From Chloranthus sessilifolius (lineage: Eukaryota; Streptophyta; Magnoliopsida; Chloranthales; Chloranthaceae), in contig CM037588.1 of assembly GCA_021018995.1 (NCBI GenBank), positions 82,371,765 to 82,435,764 of the forward strand: 64,000 nt of DNA. Reading direction: 5' to 3'. The notes under the pieces were generated by a model, which saw only the letters and a program-made list of their open reading frames with translations, searched no databases and had not been told where the DNA came from. Position 1 is the stretch's first letter. Each line of letters begins with the position of its first letter. Shown piece after piece: positions 11,152-22,895 of the stretch. Both the position numbers and the translations under genes were made by a program.

Positions 11152-12785
11152 TGTAGAGACCCAAATTTGGCCCAAGGCCCGATTAAAACGCCTTTCGAGA
11201 GAGGTGCAATTCGGAGCTTCTGATGACATATATGAAACCTTTAGAAACCCCCCTAGAACCCTTAGGAACCTTTCCAAACCCTTAGGAATCACCCTAGATC
11301 CCTTAAGAACCTGACTCGAACCTTTAGAAATCAATCCCAACCCTTAGAACTCTTTCTGAACTTAAACCTAACCTTATCAAGTAAATGGTTGAGGAGGGGT
11401 GCCCCGGAACTAGCTAGAGCCCTCTACTATGATTGAATCTCATACCATTGAAAAGTAGAGGTCGTCAGCTTTCCAACGGTCCAAGAATTGCCCAAATCAG
11501 AGGTATACATCGAATGATACGACAAATAGAGCCCGAAGGGCATAAGTGTAAATTCATGTGGGTCCCCTAGGGATTTGGCTCAACTAATATTTGCACCAGT
11601 TATAATTTTGCCTGGCACAACTATTAGTTGCGTCAGGCCAATTCTCCCAAATTTTAAGCCTAACGCAACTATTGGTTGCGCTAAGGTTAAAGGTGGGGCC
11701 CACCCTCATGAACCAACTTCCAGGCACTGTTTAAAACTGTTTTACTGTATATTTCCTATTGTTGCGCCAGACATAAAAATAGTAACTTCTAGATTTCGCC
11801 CCAAAAATTATGATTGGGGTTTGACTTGTTGACCACCTTGACCTTTGGGATGTGTTTTGCTAGTTCTGTTGTACCCATTCCCTAGCTATTTGCAATCCTT
11901 CAAGTGGCTTATGGCCTCACCCCATCATCCACCATTGGAGGACCTTCTCACACATCTCAAGGCTTCAAAAACCCTAGGAATCCTTAGATGTGAGATTACC
12001 TAATTGCTAAACCCATTTAGCTCCTAAGTGATCTCCTAATCCACCCATTTCCTACAAATAGAGAGCCCCACCCCTTGGTTTAGGGGTTGAGAATTTTGGC
12101 ATAAGAGAGAAAGAGCTTAAAGTGAGAAGATCTTTCTCCCTTTGGTGCACACTTCTCATATAAATTCCAGATTTCTAAAAGCTCCCTTAGACCTTAGCAT
12201 TTCACTAAAAGCCTTTAGGCTAGGTGTGTGTAATCCCTTAGCCTTCCTTCTCTACCTCTTAGCTTCAAGCCTTAGGAGTTAGAACCCCATTTCATACCAT
12301 ACCAGCCTTCAAAAGTTTATCAAAGCAAGCAAATGCAAGGCTCCTCTACGGTGCTACAAGGGCCTGAGGGCTCCGTCTCTCCCCTTTCTTCTCCTATCTC
12401 TTCTTTAGCTCTTCTCATCCTCCCATTTGTGCCGTTACACCACCGAATTTTCGATAGGAACGGAAGGGCACAAATAGGATTTCAGACCAATATGGGCAAG
12501 AGGAAGCCATTTCCTTTTCTTTTACATCATTTTTATTTTGGCCTTTAATAGAGGCCGCGTTAAGCGGATTGATTTGGTGCCTAACACCTTCCCAATCGAT
12601 AACTGAAGCCCCTACCCAAGAACCTTTGGTGTGGACCGGATTCAGAGTCCTATTTTTAGCACTTCACTGCTCATAAAAATGCTTTAGGTTTCTCGAGACA
12701 CCAAAAGCTTCGGGTGGCGACTCTATATTTTTTATAAGCGAGTGCATCGCTGCAATGGGATGGTCACAAATCCCACGGTTGCAGA
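11152..12785 (+). repeat. Tat-A 5' LTR
   Basis: It starts TGTAGAGACCC and ends GGTTGCAGA (CACA expected from the 3' LTR). It carries four palindrome positions: 11577-11597, 11614-11634, 11662-11682 and a half site ending 11768. The TATA box is mutated to TACAAATA at 12052. The open frames on either strand inside (11116-12548) are not genes. Confidence 0.9.
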
Positions 12786-12787
12786 GA

Positions 12788-12805
12788 TAGCGACTCTGCT
12801 GGGGA
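12788..12805 (+). other. Tat-A primer-binding site
   Basis: TAGCGACTCTGCTGGGGA two bases after the LTR end. It fits the primer site of Tat/Ogre elements (usually TGGCGACTC..., reported as tRNA-Arg type), with one G to A change. The same CGACTCT phrase occurs inside each LTR end (12718, 41632), a short self-repeat. Confidence 0.85.
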
Positions 12806-12904
12806 TAGCTGTAGAGCTTCTCCTTGAAATTTGGCCCTTTATTATTATTTTTACTAACCATTTTTGCTATTTTTTTTACTGTTTTTTTATTTTTCTCACC
12901 CCTA

Positions 12905-13095
12905 CTTTTCCGTCATTTACGAGCCTTAGCCGATTGGCGGGCCTACATGCACATCGTCTTTTAAATTTCTTTACTTTTCCGTCATTATAGTTCCTTAGCC
13001 GATTGGCAGGCCTACTTGCGCTTCCTCTTTTAATTTTATTTAAATTTCCGTCATTTAAAGTGCCTTAGCTGATTGGCGGGCCTACGTACGCACTC
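12905..13095 (+). repeat. Three 69-bp tandem repeats in Tat-A leader
   Basis: Each unit has CCGTCATT, then CCTTAGCCGATTGGC and GGGCCTAC (split as written). The units are in register at 12910, 12979 and 13048, exactly 69 bp apart. They lie about 100 bp after the primer site in the untranslated leader. The function is unknown; the place suits an RNA packaging or leader structure. Confidence 0.85.
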
Positions 13096-13602
13096 ATATT
13101 CCAACAGTGGACGCCGGTCCGTAGTGGCGGCACGGGATCATCACCCCCGGTCTTTGAACGAAAGAAAACTTCCAAAAAAAAAGGAGAAAAGCTTTGAAAA
13201 AAATTTATTAAAATTGAACCAAGTTAGAGAGCTTAATCGATTTATTTTTACGGGTTAGATTTTAAAAGGGTTGGGATTAGGCAAACACACAAACACCAAG
13301 GTCTTAGTATGGCGGCAGCCCCTAGTGGTGATGATCCAGAAAAGTCCCAGCCCACCTAGTATCTGAGAAAGCGTTTGTGCCGAAGGTATATCGGGTGGGT
13401 TTCCATTCCGAAACTAAAAACCCTTGGAGAGCGCACTAGAGAGTTATATCAAACTTAAACCCTTTAGGTGTGGTGAGGAGAGAATCGATCACCAAAAATA
13501 GCTCAGTTCTCGGAAGCCTAGCTTCTACAAAAACCAAAAAAATAGACTTATTTCGGGTCTTAGTGGCTGCTGTCATCAGTTCTGGAGCATCAGTTTTTGC
13601 CT
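13096..13602 (+). other. Tat-A leader, no gene recognised
   Basis: Untranslated leader between the 69-bp repeats and the palindrome array. I see no domain and no repeat here. Confidence 0.5.
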
Positions 13603-13765
13603 GGCGCAAGTATTAGTTGCGCCAGTGCAAAAAACTAGAATTTATAACTAGCGGAACTAATAGTTGCGCCAGCTTTAAAATCCATGTTTTTACCTTGGCG
13701 CAACTAATAGTTGTGCCAGTGTAAAAACGTGCCCCTGCCACCTGGGCGCAGGGATTAATTATGCC
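13603..13765 (+). repeat. Palindrome array in Tat-A gag leader (four sites)
   Basis: Sites at 13603-13623, 13650-13670, 13697-13717 and 13745-13765 (last degenerate). Start-to-start spacing is 47, 47 and 48 bp. The best arms read GGCGCAACTA, with a single A or T in the centre. The array sits about 270 bp before the first gag-frame ATG, in transcribed leader. Confidence 0.92.
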
Positions 13766-14029
13766 AGGTCTGTTTAACGCCACACCAGCCCGAATCTGTG
13801 GCCTTCTTCACCTCTCGAATCTCCTGATTAGTGTGTTAAGTGTCTTGCTTTAGGCCCCGCCATCTCCGACACCCAATACGCCCCAGCCGGTCAAAAGAGG
13901 GCAACTTCTTTTTGGCTCATTTTGGGGGATCGAGTTATTTGTCTCGATTTCTGTGCCTTCAATAGATCGAAGGTTCTCCTTCGATTCTTCCGAAGTGCAA
14001 CGGAATCATAGCCGCTGGACTTGAATTAG

Positions 14030-15992
14030 GGTATGAGTGCCACTCGAGAAGGGAATTCTAAGGCCTCAGAACCTTTGCTTGTCAAAAAAAATTTCCAAAA
14101 AAAAATCAAATAAAAAAATAATAAAAAGCAAATCAAAAACCAAAAAAATAGTTTGTGGTGCCGGCATAACAACATCATCTTGTCCTTCGTCGTCTTGTAG
14201 GGGAAGAAGGAGGAGGATTTTTGGGCCTTATCCAAGGCACCCTTACCCAACCCATTCCCAAAGAATGTCATGGGTAGTGGACCCGACTTACGTTGATCCC
14301 GATTCATCCCCGCCACATTCTCCAACCCACTCCCATTCGGGACAAGTTTTTTCCACCATCCCCCTCACCCAACCACCCTATACCGTTACCGGCCCGTTTG
14401 GCGCCTCCATCTTCCCAACCGATACCCCCCGAAATATCCAAAGTCCAACCCCCCATTCTCCATCTTTTGCATAAACCATTCCCATGCCAAGTCCAACCCA
14501 TTTCCCTTCCACATCCACACAAAACCCATTCTCTCAATCCACATCCATCTCCCATTTCCCATCTTTCCCCTATAGGCCCGATCCACCCACATTCACATAC
14601 ACTACTTCCTCCCTATCGAACCCCCCACAAATCCCCCCATCTACTTGGGTCATGCCCATTTTTTCCGGGGCCATGCCCGGGTTTTTTCAAGCATCCACCC
14701 CTAACATCCCTAATCCTTCCACATCCTTTGCCCCTCCTCAACTCTCCAATCCACCCCATACCCTACCTCTTACCATGGCCATGCCCGATCATACAAGGGT
14801 CATTCCCAATTTCCCCTCCATCCCATCTCCACCACCGACATCCAATCCTCCCTCCATGACCATGATGGAGGAGATGTTCCAAGCCTACTCCATATGGAAG
14901 GCTTCTCAAAACACCTCCCCTCCTCCACACCCCATGTCCCTAAACCCATCTCACACCCTAGCCAATCTCCATGCCTCACTCCTCAATGACCCCCATCAAC
15001 CCCCCATAATCCACACTAGCCAAACTCCCATTACCCACATGCCCTAAGGCCCCGTGGCCCAATCTCCCACTGCTCATACACCCCTTGGCCAAATGGCCCA
15101 ATCTCCAACCTCTCACATACCCCAGGGCCCATTGGCCCAATCCCCCTTTTCCCACATATTCCAGGGCCCCATGACCCAATACCCCACCACCTAAACCTTC
15201 CCAGGGCCCATGGCCTAGACCTATCGAGGCCCCTTGGGCCAAACCCATCAAGGGTTCATGGCCAGACCCACCAAGGCCCATTAGCCCAAACCCATCAAGG
15301 GCCCATGGCCCAGACCCACAAGGGCCCATTGGGCCAAACCCATCAAGGTCCCGTGGCCCAGACCCACCAAGGTTCATTGGCCCAAGCCTAAACCTACCCA
15401 GGCCCATTGGCCCAAACCCATCAAGAGCCCATGGCCATGACCTACTCATGGCCCATGTTCCAAACCTACCAAGGGCCCCTGGCCCATACCCATTAGTGGC
15501 CCATAGCCCAAAATGACCAAGGCTTCATGGCCCAAACCCAAACCCCACACTCATACCTTCCACAATACCCCCAACATTTCACCCAACCTTCAAAGCCAGG
15601 TCAAACCCATGCCATACGCCAAACCCAATTTTTCCATGGCCCCACACCCCATGGCCATCTCCAAACCTTCCCCCATACCCAATGGCCCCATCAGGCCCCA
15701 CCTCTAAGCCAAAATCCTATCACTCAACAAACCTTTCCTCACCCTCAATGGGCTCACCTCACCCCCACTCATGTCATTCCCCTCCAACCCGGGCAACAAC
15801 AACAAGAAAATCTCGCCCTCACTGCACATTATGCCGACCAGCAGTATGAGGAGGATGAGATTAGGAATAGCGGGGCCTATGCTGGGGCATTGACCAGCCT
15901 TAACCCTCCTCCCATAATTGCCCACCCCTTGGTGGCCCAGAGTGAAGTCCAACTAATCTACGAGAAAGCTCAGATCAAAAGAGTCGAGCAAA
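14030..15992 (+). pseudogene. Tat-A gag N-terminal region, Pro/His-rich and frameshifted
   Basis: All three plus frames give Pro-, Ser- and His-rich reading (for example 14293-14859 and 14484-15047) because the DNA is CCA/CCC-rich. A basic Lys-rich start follows the ATG at 14033. Frame 2 then carries the QTHQGPMA-type repeat and ends in GQQQQENLALTAHYADQ (about 15795), just before the gag core. Long Pro-rich N-terminal gag regions are usual in Tat elements. Several frameshifts and stops are present. It is not an extensin or other host gene: it lies between the primer site and the gag core. Confidence 0.75.
15040..15530 (+). repeat. Minisatellite in gag N-terminus (QTHQGP-A repeats)
   Basis: About 15-18 diverged copies of a 21-24 bp unit with GGCCCATGGCCCA and ACCCA(C/T)CAAGG. 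In frame 2 it reads GPLAQTHQGPMAQTHKGPLG and variants. Units keep a multiple of three in most of the array, so it once coded for a tandem peptide repeat. Confidence 0.85.
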
Positions 15993-17078
15993 TTGAAAGA
16001 ACAGTTGGACAAAATACAGAAGCAGCTGATGAAAATGGGTGGTGCCGAAATCCACACCATGAACTTCACAGATTTGTTCTTGTTCGTTGAGGTCCCCTTG
16101 CCCCCCAAATTTAAAATGTCAGCCTTCGACAAATATAATGGCACGGGCAATCCTATTACGCACTTGAAGTCCTACTGTGGGGACATGTGCCAATACGGAG
16201 GGGACGAAAGACTACTAATAAAAGTCTTTCAGAAGAGATTGACTGGGCCGGCTTTGTGATGGTTCACATCTTTAGAACCATCCATGATGAAAATGTGGAA
16301 GGACCTAACGCACCTCTTTCAAGAACAATATGTCTACAATATAGACATTGAGCCGCGTAAGGCAGACTTGGCCCATTTGAAACAAAACCAGAACGAGACC
16401 TTCAGCGACTACTTGGGACGCTGGAGAGCACTGGCAGCTTAGGTCAAAAAAAAATTACCTGTTGATGAGCAGATTAAGATGATCTCAAAGAATACTCTGC
16501 TAGTGATCTTGGACTTTTTGGTGTACCAGCAGCAGTCCAGCTTCACTGATCTGGTAAGAAATGCTAACAGATTTGAGGATGCCATCAGGGAGGGCCGTCT
16601 GAGTAAGAACATGCCAAGTGGACCCGACAGAGTTAGGAGGTTTAGAGAGCAAAGGAACGTTAAGAGAACAGGGAGCGATGTCCAGAACACAGCCAATACT
16701 AGGCCCAATAACAATACTACCCCGTTTCAATTTCAGGCAGCCCCACTAGCACCCGTTAGGCCTGAGCAGATGTAGAGAATAGGGAATGGGCAAGGAATGC
16801 AAATGACTCCGGAGCAGAGGAGAGCCAACTACGATGGAGTTTTCACGGCGCTAGGGAAATCATTAAGTGTTCTTTTGCCTTTGTTAGTAGAAAAGAGACT
16901 AGTCACTATCCATCAACTACAACCTCCTCCTCACTCGATCCCAAAGAATTATGACCCGAATATCCACTACAATTTTCATCAGGGTCCGGGTTACCCAACT
17001 GATCGCTGCTTCCCATTAAAGCACGCAATCCAAGATTTGATCGACGCTAGGAAAATCAATCCCCCTGCACCTTCTTAG
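15993..17078 (+). pseudogene. Tat-A gag core (capsid and nucleocapsid)
   Basis: One frame (frame 3) runs through with stops at 16257, 16439, 16773 and 17076. It starts MKEQLDKIQKQL and continues with LPPKFKMSAFDKYNGTGNP, HLKSYCGDM, the retrotransposon gag motif FQEQYVYN and ETFSDYLGRWRALA. The nucleocapsid end reads YNFHQGPGYPTDRC: the Tat zinc-knuckle-like motif in which the first cysteine has become asparagine. Gag would form the virus-like particle in the cytoplasm. It was once one frame with the downstream linker. Confidence 0.88.
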
Positions 17079-17096
17079 CATGTTAATATTTACCAA

Positions 17097-18866
17097 GTGC
17101 CACTACCCCCATATCCTACTGGTGGAGCAGGTCACAGACCCACCATCGGAATGATAGAAGATGAGAAGGAGTTTAAATTTGTCCCATCCGATTATATCAG
17201 TGATCGAGAGAGTTATGTAGCACCATTATCAAGAAACATGGAAGAGAGGAACATAGGGGTAATTGAACCCCTAAATTTGTCAGAATATTTTCCCAACCCG
17301 ACCTCGCAAATTGAACCCTTGGATCTCAGGGCATACTTTCCATCCACCACATCCGTCAATTATATATATATCAATGCATACCAACCATATACCACCACCC
17401 CCAGCAATTACCCAATGAGTCAACAGGCCCCCAATCCTATGCTCGCACCCTCCAGTTATCAATAGCCCGCGCCCACCCCATTTCCCCCAGTTCAACTATC
17501 GGTAAACTCCACCGCCCCCATCAATTACCCAATAAGCCATCAGGCTCCCAATCCCACACCCGCACCCATCAGTTATCAATGGCCTGTGCCCATCCCATCA
17601 CCCCAAGTTCCCCCTGTGAACTCCACCACCCCGGTCAATTACCTAACGGCCTATCAGACCCCCCATCTCCTGCCAGTGCCCACCAACTATCAATGGCCTA
17701 CTTTTACCTCCTTCCCTCTAATGTCACCACCCTCAAGCTTCACCACCCCTATCTGGCCTAATTTTTCCATCCAACCCACTACCATCGAAATAAATTAGGT
17801 GTTGCCCACACCTCCTGAGCCGACCGTGCAAGTGCCTCAGGTACCAGTAGCCATACCTTTCCAGCTCTCGGGACCAGCCTATGACCCTCATCAGGTCCCG
17901 CTAAGCTACGAGTAAATAGATATCAATACCGGCAGCAACAATAGAGAAGGGGCAGTGGACTTTGTCACACGGTCTGAGAGGATATCGAAGTAGTCAGAGG
18001 CACCAGCAGCAGCACAGGCCCAACCAGAGGGGAAGAAAGACAGGGCTGTGAACCCCTTCGAAAAAATGAGTCGAGAACATATACTAGAGACTCAACTGAG
18101 AAGAATGCCTGCCCATATAACCATCTGGGATCTGTTGATGACGTCCCCACTCCATTTTCAAGCATTAATGGGGGCATTAAAAATGCGCATGTATCACTCC
18201 AAGTTAGCCCAGATGAAGTCGGACAGATAATTGGGGAAGTGATGGCTCCGAATGCCATTTCATTCTCTGATGCTAATTTACCTGAAGAAGGGTGTAGCCA
18301 CTCCAAGTCATTAAATATAACCGTTGAGTCTGGAAATATGATCATTCCCCTAGTTTTAATTGATAATGGGTCTGCATTAAACATATGCCCATTAAGAACT
18401 GCCACTACGATTGGGGTCGATCCATGCATGCTGAGGCCCACCTGAACCAGCGCAAGAGGGTTTGACAATACCAGGAGAGAAATAATGGGAGAAGTTGATC
18501 TTGAGTTGTTGATAGGACCAATGACCTTTTCCATCTTATTTCAAGTCATGGATATCAAATCTTCATTTAATCTATTGTTGGGGCGCCCGTGGCTGCGCGA
18601 GGTCTGAGCCATACCTTCCACTTTACACCAGAAACTCAAGTTTGTGTCTGGGCACAAAATTATTACAATCATTGGTGAGGGGCACAGCGAGAAAGAAAAA
18701 GTCACCAATAACATCGAAAAACCCAATGTGTTTGATATACCGCACACCGTTGAGGATGTCGACCTCCACAATTTTGAATATGAGGTGTCAGCGATACTCC
18801 CAGAGCCCATTGAGGGCATCATGCCTAAAACAGGAGGCGGTATGGTAGCGGCAGTGGCTATGCTCT
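17097..18866 (+). pseudogene. Tat-A gag-pro linker and aspartic protease
   Basis: Frame 3 continues to about 18230 as a Pro/Tyr-rich linker. It contains three 113-117 bp repeats (17403, 17520, 17633), each ending in a SYQW-like phrase. The protease then reads in frame 2 from 18239: MIIPLVLIDNGSALNICPL carries the catalytic motif as DNGSA (usual DSGSA). The downstream SSFNLLLGRPWL motif lies at 18560-18597. The frame ends in a Gly-Gly-Gly, Ala-rich stretch at 18866, where Athila-2 is inserted. The protease would cleave Gag-Pol. Confidence 0.85.
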
Positions 18867-18872
18867 AAAAGT

Positions 18873-20415
18873 TGATTTCCCACCTGATTTTTGGAAAAAG
18901 AGGAAATTAATAAACTTTTTAAAGCTGAAATATGTTGTAGTTTTAACATTTTTCATGAAGCAAATGCCAAGAATTTTCAAAAATTGATGTTTAGTGAACC
19001 TGAAATAAGAGAAAACTGTAAGGATACACCCCAAAAAAATTTGATGGAAGGCCATCCCAGTGAGATTTGGGCCTGAAAAATTTTCTTTGAAGAGTGTCTT
19101 AGCAATTTTTCTGCTCTATGGACTGATTGGATCTAATTTTGCCCACTAGAAGTTAGGCAAATCCGAGTTAAAATAGCTGGACAACATTCATGACATTGAG
19201 GACATGAAGTAAGGCCATCTCTTGGACAGTTTGAGCCTAAAATTTTCCTACCTTTTAACTGCCCTTGATACACACAATTTGAGCCTCAAAAATCCCAGTT
19301 TTTCTTTGTTAAAAACTATAAAATTTGAACCCAAAACCCCTTGACCTGTTTTAGTTCATCCTCAATCTGAGAAATCAAGAAATAGAAGGAGAAGCGAGGT
19401 TAGAGGAGCAAGGTTTAAACTTTGGTTGAGTAAGAGGAAAGAACATTTGGTGGTGTTGTGGCATTCCAGCCCATAAAAAGAAAAATGGAGAAAAATACAA
19501 AAAGAAAAGGAAAAATAGAAAATCAAAGAAAAAGAATGAGAAAGAGAAGTCATTTCATTGAAAGATTGAAATGAGGATTACAAACTGATCACTTCAAGTC
19601 TGAAAGTTCAAGTAAATGGAATTGTGCTAAAATGAAGAAGGTTGAGTTGCAAATCACCTCCTTACCTGGCTGATTTCTCAATTTTGAATTCCATTTTACT
19701 CCTTTATTCTTTTACAAATTTCACCCATAAGCCACATTACAACCCAATAAAAAGATGTTACTGATCTGAAATGGATTGAGCTATCATGTAGAGTTGAGGA
19801 TTTGTTTAATCTATGGTGAAAAGAAATAGAAAGTTTTAGAAATTAGAGCAATGCCTATGCTCATGCTTGCAATCCTATTTGATGGCTATAACTGCTCTTG
19901 AGCTATGTGAAATGATGCACCCTTCTATGTTCTTATGAGAGAACAGCCTTGGTAGGACTTGGGTCTGAAATCTGGTTGTTTGGGTCATTATCAAAACAAA
20001 ATTTTTAAAGTAAGGTGAGCCCTGCATTAATTTTCAAACACAATGCCTTGACATGGACTGATTGATAATGAAGGAACTACAGCAAAATTTCATGTTTTGA
20101 ACTGGTATTTTTTTTTTTCTGCTGAAAACCCTCTAAAATTTAATGGACATGGTGTGGAATTTATTTTATGTTACTTGAACTCTATTTTAGCATGTTGCAT
20201 GAGTATTAACTAATTTTATTGGAGAAGTTTGGGTGTACCTTCACTGAAAACCCTCAGGAGACTCCACTCCACTAGGGATCACCTAGAGGTTTAAAAGGCT
20301 TGATGCATGTGCCAATTGCACCCGTGTTCCCTACGAAAGTGGCATTTTATTTCATAGGTTAGTTATTTTAAATTTCACTTTGCTCGAGAACTAGTGAAGG
20401 TTAGGTTTGGGGGTG
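18873..20415 (+). repeat. Athila-2 3' region, left duplicate
   Basis: It matches 24516-26057 nearly throughout, from TGATTTCCCACCTGATTTTT to the polypurine tract AGGTTTGGGGGTG (20403-20415). No gene is present. The open frames at 18891-19553 are chance. Confidence 0.88.
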
Positions 20416-20854
20416 TGTTAAGCATTGAAATATACCACTTTCTACCCCTTAACCTGACCTATGATGGACCTTTGAGCATATTAATAATGTCTTTTAAGTG
20501 TGTTTTTACAGATAACAGCAAAATAAGAGCTTAATGCTGCAATCCATTCTTTTGAAGCCAAGAAGAAAGAATTTTGTGTTTAGCAGTGGAGCTGATGGAT
20601 TTATTGAAAAGGCACCATGGTGGTTCACACCATTGGGGCTTTTTAGCATGCTTTGGGGGCTTGAAGACCTGCTAAGAGAGAGAGTGGTGAAGCCCAAAGG
20701 TTAACAAGGTGCTACGCAGTAATACAACATTTTGTGTTTGTAGCAAGGCAGCACCTTGGATGGAAGACAGCAGCAAAACAGCACCTCAAGGCATTCTATG
20801 CGAACAACTGTAGAGCAATTCAAGTGGCATATTACAGCTACTACATTAATGCAC

Positions 20855-21480
20855 TCGAGTACTTTAAGTGTTGAAGATCATCTACTCGAGCTGATGATGG
20901 AATCCCATGTGTAGCACAGCTGCAAACTTAAAGAATTCGAGCAATTTAGAGGGCTGGTGCAACCACTCGAGTGGTTTAAATGCATGATTTAGTGAACCCC
21001 ACAAGTGGTTCATGTTAAAGACCAACCCCTCGAGTGGTTTAAAATGATAAGATCCAACCTCTCGAGTGGTCGGTTGAACCCCACGAGCTGGTATGTGCTG
21101 AAATCAAACTACAGTGCTAAAAAAGGCTAAAATTGAACCTGTCGCATCCTATCGAATAGTTGTTTGAACCTGTCACAACCTATCGAATGGTTGTTTGAAC
21201 CTGTTGCAACCTATCGAATGGTTGTTTGAACCTGTTGCAACCTCTCATATGGTTGTTTGAACCTGTCGAGAGGTTCTGATGCTGAAAATGAACCTGTCGA
21301 GCATCCAATCGAATGGTGGAATGAACCTGTCGAGCTCCTGTTAGAACCTATCGGGAACCTGTCGAATGCATACTTGAAGCCCATTCAACCTGTCGAACAG
21401 TTGCCTGAACCTGTCGAGATTGAAGTTCTAAAGCTCCAAGCTATCGAGGCACAGGTTCCAGCCATCTATTTCACACTTTA
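20855..21480 (+). repeat. Cluster of degenerate 16-bp palindromes, with 31-bp tandem repeats
   Basis: The consensus is AACC-nn-TCGA-nn-GGTT. A perfect copy lies at 20961-20976 (AACCACTCGAGTGGTT), and near copies at about 21027 and 21057. From 21133 to about 21260 a 31-bp unit repeats four times (TTGAACCTGT...ATCGAATGGTTGT). Half sites (AACCTGTCGA) continue to 21420. Confidence 0.88.
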
Positions 21481-21761
21481 GGGACATTTTAGAGATTCTA
21501 ATGCTTCTAGGGCACACATCCCAATGTCCCACACATCTCAGGGATTTATCTCAGGTTCCATTACCAAATATCAGTGGCAGACAGGGGCATTTTTGAGAGG
21601 TGCAAGAACACATAAGCTGGGCATAAATTTCTGCACATGGGATAACAGTCCACATGTGATTTTCCTTAGCCGAAATGAAGACACCTCAGCTGTGCATAAT
21701 AGAACTGAGTCCTCTGCTCTCTGATTGGCTGCAACTTAAGGCACATGGATCGATGCATATG

Positions 21762-21769
21762 TATAAATA
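21762..21769 (+). promoter_or_regulatory. TATA box of Athila-2 left LTR
   Basis: TATAAATA in ATGTATAAATACCC, after a GATTGGCTGC (CCAAT-type) phrase. The right LTR has it at 27140-27147. Confidence 0.75.
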
Positions 21770-22878
21770 CCCATCTATTTTGCTGTAATTTCTTAGCAAG
21801 GAAAGTCAGAACAAAGGAATAGCCTGAGTTCTCCTTAGCTCATTTAGGTTTAGTTTTAGGGTTTATTTTTCCCTTTTTTTCTTCCCCCTCCTCTCTCTAA
21901 TCCAACCTGTGCGATTAGATCTAGGTAGTAGCTCAGATCTATTTTTATGATTATAATTTTGGCATGAAGAAATGTGGATCGATACACAGACTACAGATCT
22001 GGGAACAAGTTTATTGTAAGTTGTTTTGTCTAAAGCAATAAATTGTTGGTTTTAAAGCTGAATTAAATCTATAGATCTTGTGGTCCCATTAGATTCTTGA
22101 TCGGCTCTTGTGTAGATGGGCCAAGCCTGCCACATCTCTGGTAGATCTCTTGATGACCATCTGATTTCCCTGGGTTTCATATGCCTATGGGTGCCTATGC
22201 TTGTAGCCTTGCATTCACAGCATCTGTAGTGATTATCTTGTTCTGATCGAAGCCATCAAGATGGAGGAAATTTATTGGATGATCTGTGACCATTGAAGTG
22301 GACAGATCATAGCTTTAAGATCAATCCAAACCGTCGGGATGGAGGAAATCTATTGGAAGATCTGGGACCATTGAAGTGGATAGATCATAGCCTTATGATC
22401 AATCGAAACCATCAGTCTAAATCAAATTCTTATACCTTGCATTTGTGCTTATAGCCAAATGAAGGATTACTGCAAATCCCCAGCTCTTGATCTATTTTGC
22501 AATGAAAACCAGTCCCTAGCTGTCTATTTCTCCCCATTTTATATTTTATTTTACCATCCATCTTCCTCAATCTTTTAGATTTAGTTTTATATTCCAGTTT
22601 TATAAATTAGATCTAGTGACACCCGAAAAGCTCTCTTTCTTCTTAGAATTGCCAAATCTGTAGCTAGATTTGGAGGTCTACTATACACCTTTTAGATTTA
22701 GATCACTACTCCCTGTGGGACAAACTCTTACTTATTAAAACTTGCTACAAAGGACCATGTATCTTACAGGTCTAGAATATTTTAGATGTGCTAAATCCAT
22801 CCTCTGTTTTACTTTATTTTTATTTTGCTTCTATCATTACACAATAATCAGCACACTTAAATTCCCCAACAAGTTTTT

Positions 22879-22895
22879 TGGCGCCGTTGCCGGGA
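22879..22895 (+). other. Athila-2 primer-binding site (tRNA-Asp type)
   Basis: TGGCGCCGTTGCCGGGA, seven bases after the LTR end. This is the Athila primer site in near-perfect form. Confidence 0.9.

Larger units (their letters stand above)
20416..22871 (+). repeat. Athila-2 left LTR (2456 bp)
   Basis: It starts TGTTAAGCATTG after the polypurine tract and ends CCCCAACA before the primer site. TATAAATA is at 21762. It differs from the right LTR chiefly in the repeat cluster at 20855-21480, where the left copy has CTCGAG-type units that the right lacks. Confidence 0.88.

Noticed and set aside
12905-13095. 69-bp repeats considered as a CRISPR array
   Set aside because: Plant retrotransposon leader; only three units with no variable spacers of constant length and no cas genes.
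14293-15047. Overlapping Pro-rich open frames resembling extensins or cell-wall proteins
   Set aside because: They lie between the Tat-A primer site and gag core, exist in all frames because of CCA/CCC-rich DNA, and shift frame repeatedly. They are the gag N-terminal region.
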